From Clostridiales bacterium (lineage in GTDB: Bacteria; Bacillota; Clostridia; Oscillospirales; Acutalibacteraceae): 5,082 bases of DNA. This document shows positions 2,749 to 5,082 of this stretch, one piece after another. The DNA lies in the NCBI GenBank assembly GCA_012728445.1, contig JAAYFA010000012.1:1-5082 (forward strand). The letters are read 5' to 3'. Under the pieces are notes generated by a model. That model was given only the letters and a program-made list of their open reading frames with translations. It did not search any database and had not been told where the DNA came from. How positions within the stretch are numbered: the first letter of the stretch is position 1; each line of letters begins with the position of its first letter. A program made the translations under genes and the position numbers.

Positions 2749-5082
2749 TCATTCTGTTCGCTTTAAATATAAATCCGGAAGAACAATAGCTGTTTCTGTA
2801 TCGTCCTCTTTGCCTTGCCACGCCACTGTAAATCTTACGGTCGCTTTATAAGGATGATAGCCTTTCTTTTGCAATTCTTTAATACGATCGAGAAACGCCT
2901 TGGAGACTTTTACAACTCGCTTGGTTTTATTATCTGTCTGGGTACTCATGAATTCCCCATCAAAGCAAAGCTCAGCCCCGCTACGCAGGCTGAGAATTAA
3001 CTCTTTTTTATCCTTAAAGAAGTTGAGTACAACATCCTTATAAGAAAGCTGTAAAACAAGTTCCTCCGGTTCGGGATACTCGCAGTCATCGTTAATCCAC
3101 TCAACACCGGGCATTCTAAAGCTGCCAAAGATACCAAAGAGGTTATTATTATAATGAATGTATAGTTCATTTTTAGCGCGGGTCAGCCCTACATATACCT
3201 GCCGTCTCTTTTCGTTTGTGTCCAGTGTCATATTGCTAAGCATCATATAAACAACGTCGAACTCTCGCCCTTTGGATTTATGAATCGTTGAAACAAAGAC
3301 TACCTTTTCTTCAGTTCTGAAGAAATCATCATAGTCTGATTCTTTAATAAATTCTTCAAGGTCGGTGCGATATTTTACCGGGTTAGTCGTTTCAAAGTCG
3401 GAAATTAGATTAAAACAGATATCCAGGCAGTTGCTGTTGGCGTAAATTGCTTTGAGTCTATCAATGGCATCATTCCATATATCGTCCGAAATTACCGGCG
3501 ATTTTAGCTTTCTGTCGATTTCTTTGATGAAAAACCTGATTTCAGAAAGATTATACAAACGGAACCCGTCATTGGCCTGAATCAGTCGCGCACGTACACC
3601 ATGTTTGGTCAGTAGACCGACAACGCGCAGAGCCTCATCATTTGTACAGGTCAAAACACACGCCTGAGCGCTTTTGTCTGTCGAGAGAATATGATTAACG
3701 ACCGGTTCCTCTAAGTTTGGACTCGCATGATGAATCAACTGTACGACACCGTTTTCGGTTTGTACCGCCTTAATCGGGTCTGCCTTTAATCGATTTGTTA
3801 TAGTGGTAGCGAATGCATTGGCAAGCGTTACAATATTCGGTCTGCTACGGTAGTTTTCCGTCATTTCGTACATGCGTGCGCCCTTATCGGTAACAAAAGA
3901 CTTTAGGTATTTTGAATTTGACCCTCTGAATTCATAAATATTTTGATCGTCATCCCCGACTGCAATCACACGCATATCTTCATTGCGTTTCATCAACGTT
4001 TGAATGAGGAAAAACTCATTTTCGTCCATGTCCTGAGCTTCGTCAATAACAACAACACTTTTTGCAATCCGTCCGATTTCAACCTCTCCGCTGGCAATCA
4101 TCAGCGAAGCATCCCTAACAACATTTTCTGAATGCTCAAGGCTCCCGACTTTTCCAAGCAGATCAAAGCAGAAGGAGTGGAAGGTCTTTATTTCGATAAA
4201 ATTGGCGGCGTTACCGATCAGGTCGAGCAACTTCTTTTTAAACTCGGTTGCGGCTGCACGCGAGAAGGTTAGCATCAATAGTTGCTCGTGCTTGACATCT
4301 TCGAGAAGCACGAGCGCCGCCAGCTTGTGGACGAGCACGCGTGTTTTTCCGCTTCCGGGCCCGGCGGCCGTGACAATATATTTAGATTCGTCGTCATTGA
4401 TAATTTTGGATTGTATTTCCGACAGACTGTTGAAGAGGCGATTATACTTGTCCGGAGTAATGTTCCGATTAATTTCTTTGCCGCGCTCACCTTTGAAATA
4501 TTTTGCAATAAATTGTTTAAAGTCCATCTGAAAATAATTACGAACAAATTTCAGAGCAGCCTCATAATCACGCACCATCAGGTTCGCATACTCCCCAACG
4601 ATATGAATTTGTTGGATTTTTTGTTTATAAAACTCGCTGAGCATACGATAGTCATCAACTTTATATTGGATGCGATTGTCGGTAATCAAACGTTTGAGTT
4701 CCATAGCGCTATAAATGACGAGGAAGCCGCCTTCCAAGGAAACGGCGCCTATTTTTGAGAGATATAAAAGAGAATCTTCAATATCATCGGATGTGACTTT
4801 AGTGTTAAACATATTCATCTGGGGTCTTTCTTGGTAAGCGTTAAAAAGGCCAAGCAGAGAAAATTGCACAGAGATTTCTTCGCTCGTTCCTTCGCGAAGT
4901 TCTGTGGCCTCTTTATAGAGTTCATTGACAAGAAATTTGCAGATGTCAATCCTACAATCAAAATTCTTCTGCAAGCTGCTGATTTTTACCGAGGGTACGA
5001 TGTCTGTCTTCTTTCCGAAACTGCTTGCGCCTTTCTGAATATATCCTTTTATCGTCCAGTAATACAAGATGGTGCGCAAGTT
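2749..5082 (-). CDS. SF1 (UvrD/Rep-type) DNA helicase, C-terminal part; probable RecQ-UvrD fusion
   Basis: The frame stays open to the right edge, so the gene starts outside; the TTG at 5079-5077 is not a convincing start. Counting from that codon, 776 residues are visible. SF1A helicase motifs are complete: Walker A GPGSGKT at 240-246, motif Ia MLTFSRAAATEF (269-280), Walker B DEAQD (346-350), motif III VGDDDQNIYEFRGS (374-387), ENYRS (408-412), motif V STIHKSKGREFD (597-608), and motif VI VYVGLTRAK (628-636). It should be an ATP-driven 3'-5' DNA translocase in repair or recombination. About 230 residues precede Walker A, including a possible winged-helix-like part (about 40-130) and the stretch QKIQQIHIVGEYANLMV (153-169). 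From memory, these resemble the linker of large clostridial and Bacteroidetes proteins with a RecQ helicase N-terminal to UvrD; that half would lie outside. A beta-rich C-terminal tail (about 670-776) is unassigned. No nuclease motif is visible. The gene converges on tRNA-Arg. Confidence 0.92.
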   Translation of the reverse strand, partial: NLRTILYYWTIKGYIQKGASSFGKKTDIVPSVKISSLQKNFDCRIDICKFLVNELYKEATELREGTSEEISVQFSLLGLFNAYQERPQMNMFNTKVTSDDIEDSLLYLSKIGAVSLEGGFLVIYSAMELKRLITDNRIQYKVDDYRMLSEFYKQKIQQIHIVGEYANLMVRDYEAALKFVRNYFQMDFKQFIAKYFKGERGKEINRNITPDKYNRLFNSLSEIQSKIINDDESKYIVTAAGPGSGKTRVLVHKLAALVLLEDVKHEQLLMLTFSRAAATEFKKKLLDLIGNAANFIEIKTFHSFCFDLLGKVGSLEHSENVVRDASLMIASGEVEIGRIAKSVVVIDEAQDMDENEFFLIQTLMKRNEDMRVIAVGDDDQNIYEFRGSNSKYLKSFVTDKGARMYEMTENYRSRPNIVTLANAFATTITNRLKADPIKAVQTENGVVQLIHHASPNLEEPVVNHILSTDKSAQACVLTCTNDEALRVVGLLTKHGVRARLIQANDGFRLYNLSEIRFFIKEIDRKLKSPVISDDIWNDAIDRLKAIYANSNCLDICFNLISDFETTNPVKYRTDLEEFIKESDYDDFFRTEEKVVFVSTIHKSKGREFDVVYMMLSNMTLDTNEKRRQVYVGLTRAKNELYIHYNNNLFGIFGSFRMPGVEWINDDCEYPEPEELVLQLSYKDVVLNFFKDKKELILSLRSGAELCFDGEFMSTQTDNKTKRVVKVSKAFLDRIKELQKKGYHPYKATVRFTVAWQGKEDDTETAIVLPDLYLKRTE

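Noticed and set aside
4202..4758. Plus-strand open frames opposite the helicase
   Set aside because: They mirror the conserved helicase motifs in antisense and show no protein family of their own.
5077..5079. TTG at the right edge as the true helicase start
   Set aside because: The frame continues to the last base of the window, no upstream RBS can be seen, and family resemblance suggests much more N-terminal sequence.
1..5082. CRISPR array or tandem repeats
   Set aside because: No regularly spaced direct repeats were found on reading the intergenic regions; the only repeats are the two palindromic structures.

Overview
The window looks like a chromosomal stretch from a Gram-positive, clostridia-like bacterium (Bacillota), probably an uncultured gut or anaerobic lineage. 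The evidence is moderate, uneven G+C; purine-rich GAGG/AAGGAG ribosome binding sites; a textbook TTGACA-17-TATAAT promoter; tRNA genes with encoded CCA; and proteins whose wording resembles clostridial homologues. The lineage assignment is inference; no 16S rRNA or other marker is present.

Layout, left to right. (1) The 3' part of an HD-domain phosphohydrolase gene (1-477, +) runs in from outside the window and overlaps by four bases (ATGA) with (2) rsmA/ksgA (474-1331, +), the 16S rRNA adenine dimethyltransferase. (3) A consensus sigma-A promoter (1403-1431) drives tRNA-Gly(GCC) (1445-1520), followed by a terminator-like hairpin. (4) A HCX5R tyrosine/serine phosphatase-like protein (1585-2298, +) follows with its own strong RBS. 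(5) tRNA-Arg(ACG) (2391-2467, +) comes next. (6) An intergenic region of about 280 bases holds a perfect 44-base palindrome directly abutting the tRNA-Arg CCA end, and a second 12-bp inverted repeat. (7) On the opposite strand, convergent with everything else, lies the C-terminal 777 codons or so of a large SF1 (UvrD/Rep-type) helicase (2749-5082, -). Its 5' end lies outside the window, and it is probably the second half of a RecQ-UvrD fusion protein.

How they work together. The left two thirds is a translation-related housekeeping block: rRNA methylation, two tRNA genes, and a translationally coupled HD hydrolase. The phosphatase sits between the tRNAs without a clear functional link. The helicase is visibly more A+T-rich in sampled lines and lies convergent behind the tRNA-Arg and palindrome, so it may be a more mobile or accessory DNA-repair/defence-type gene.

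Most notable oddities. The tRNA-Gly has G at position 55 (T-loop GUGC instead of GUUC), the signature known from staphylococcal cell-wall tRNA-Gly. A perfect 44-base palindrome adjoins the tRNA-Arg. The helicase has a likely double-helicase architecture. No complete new multi-gene system is evident in this window.
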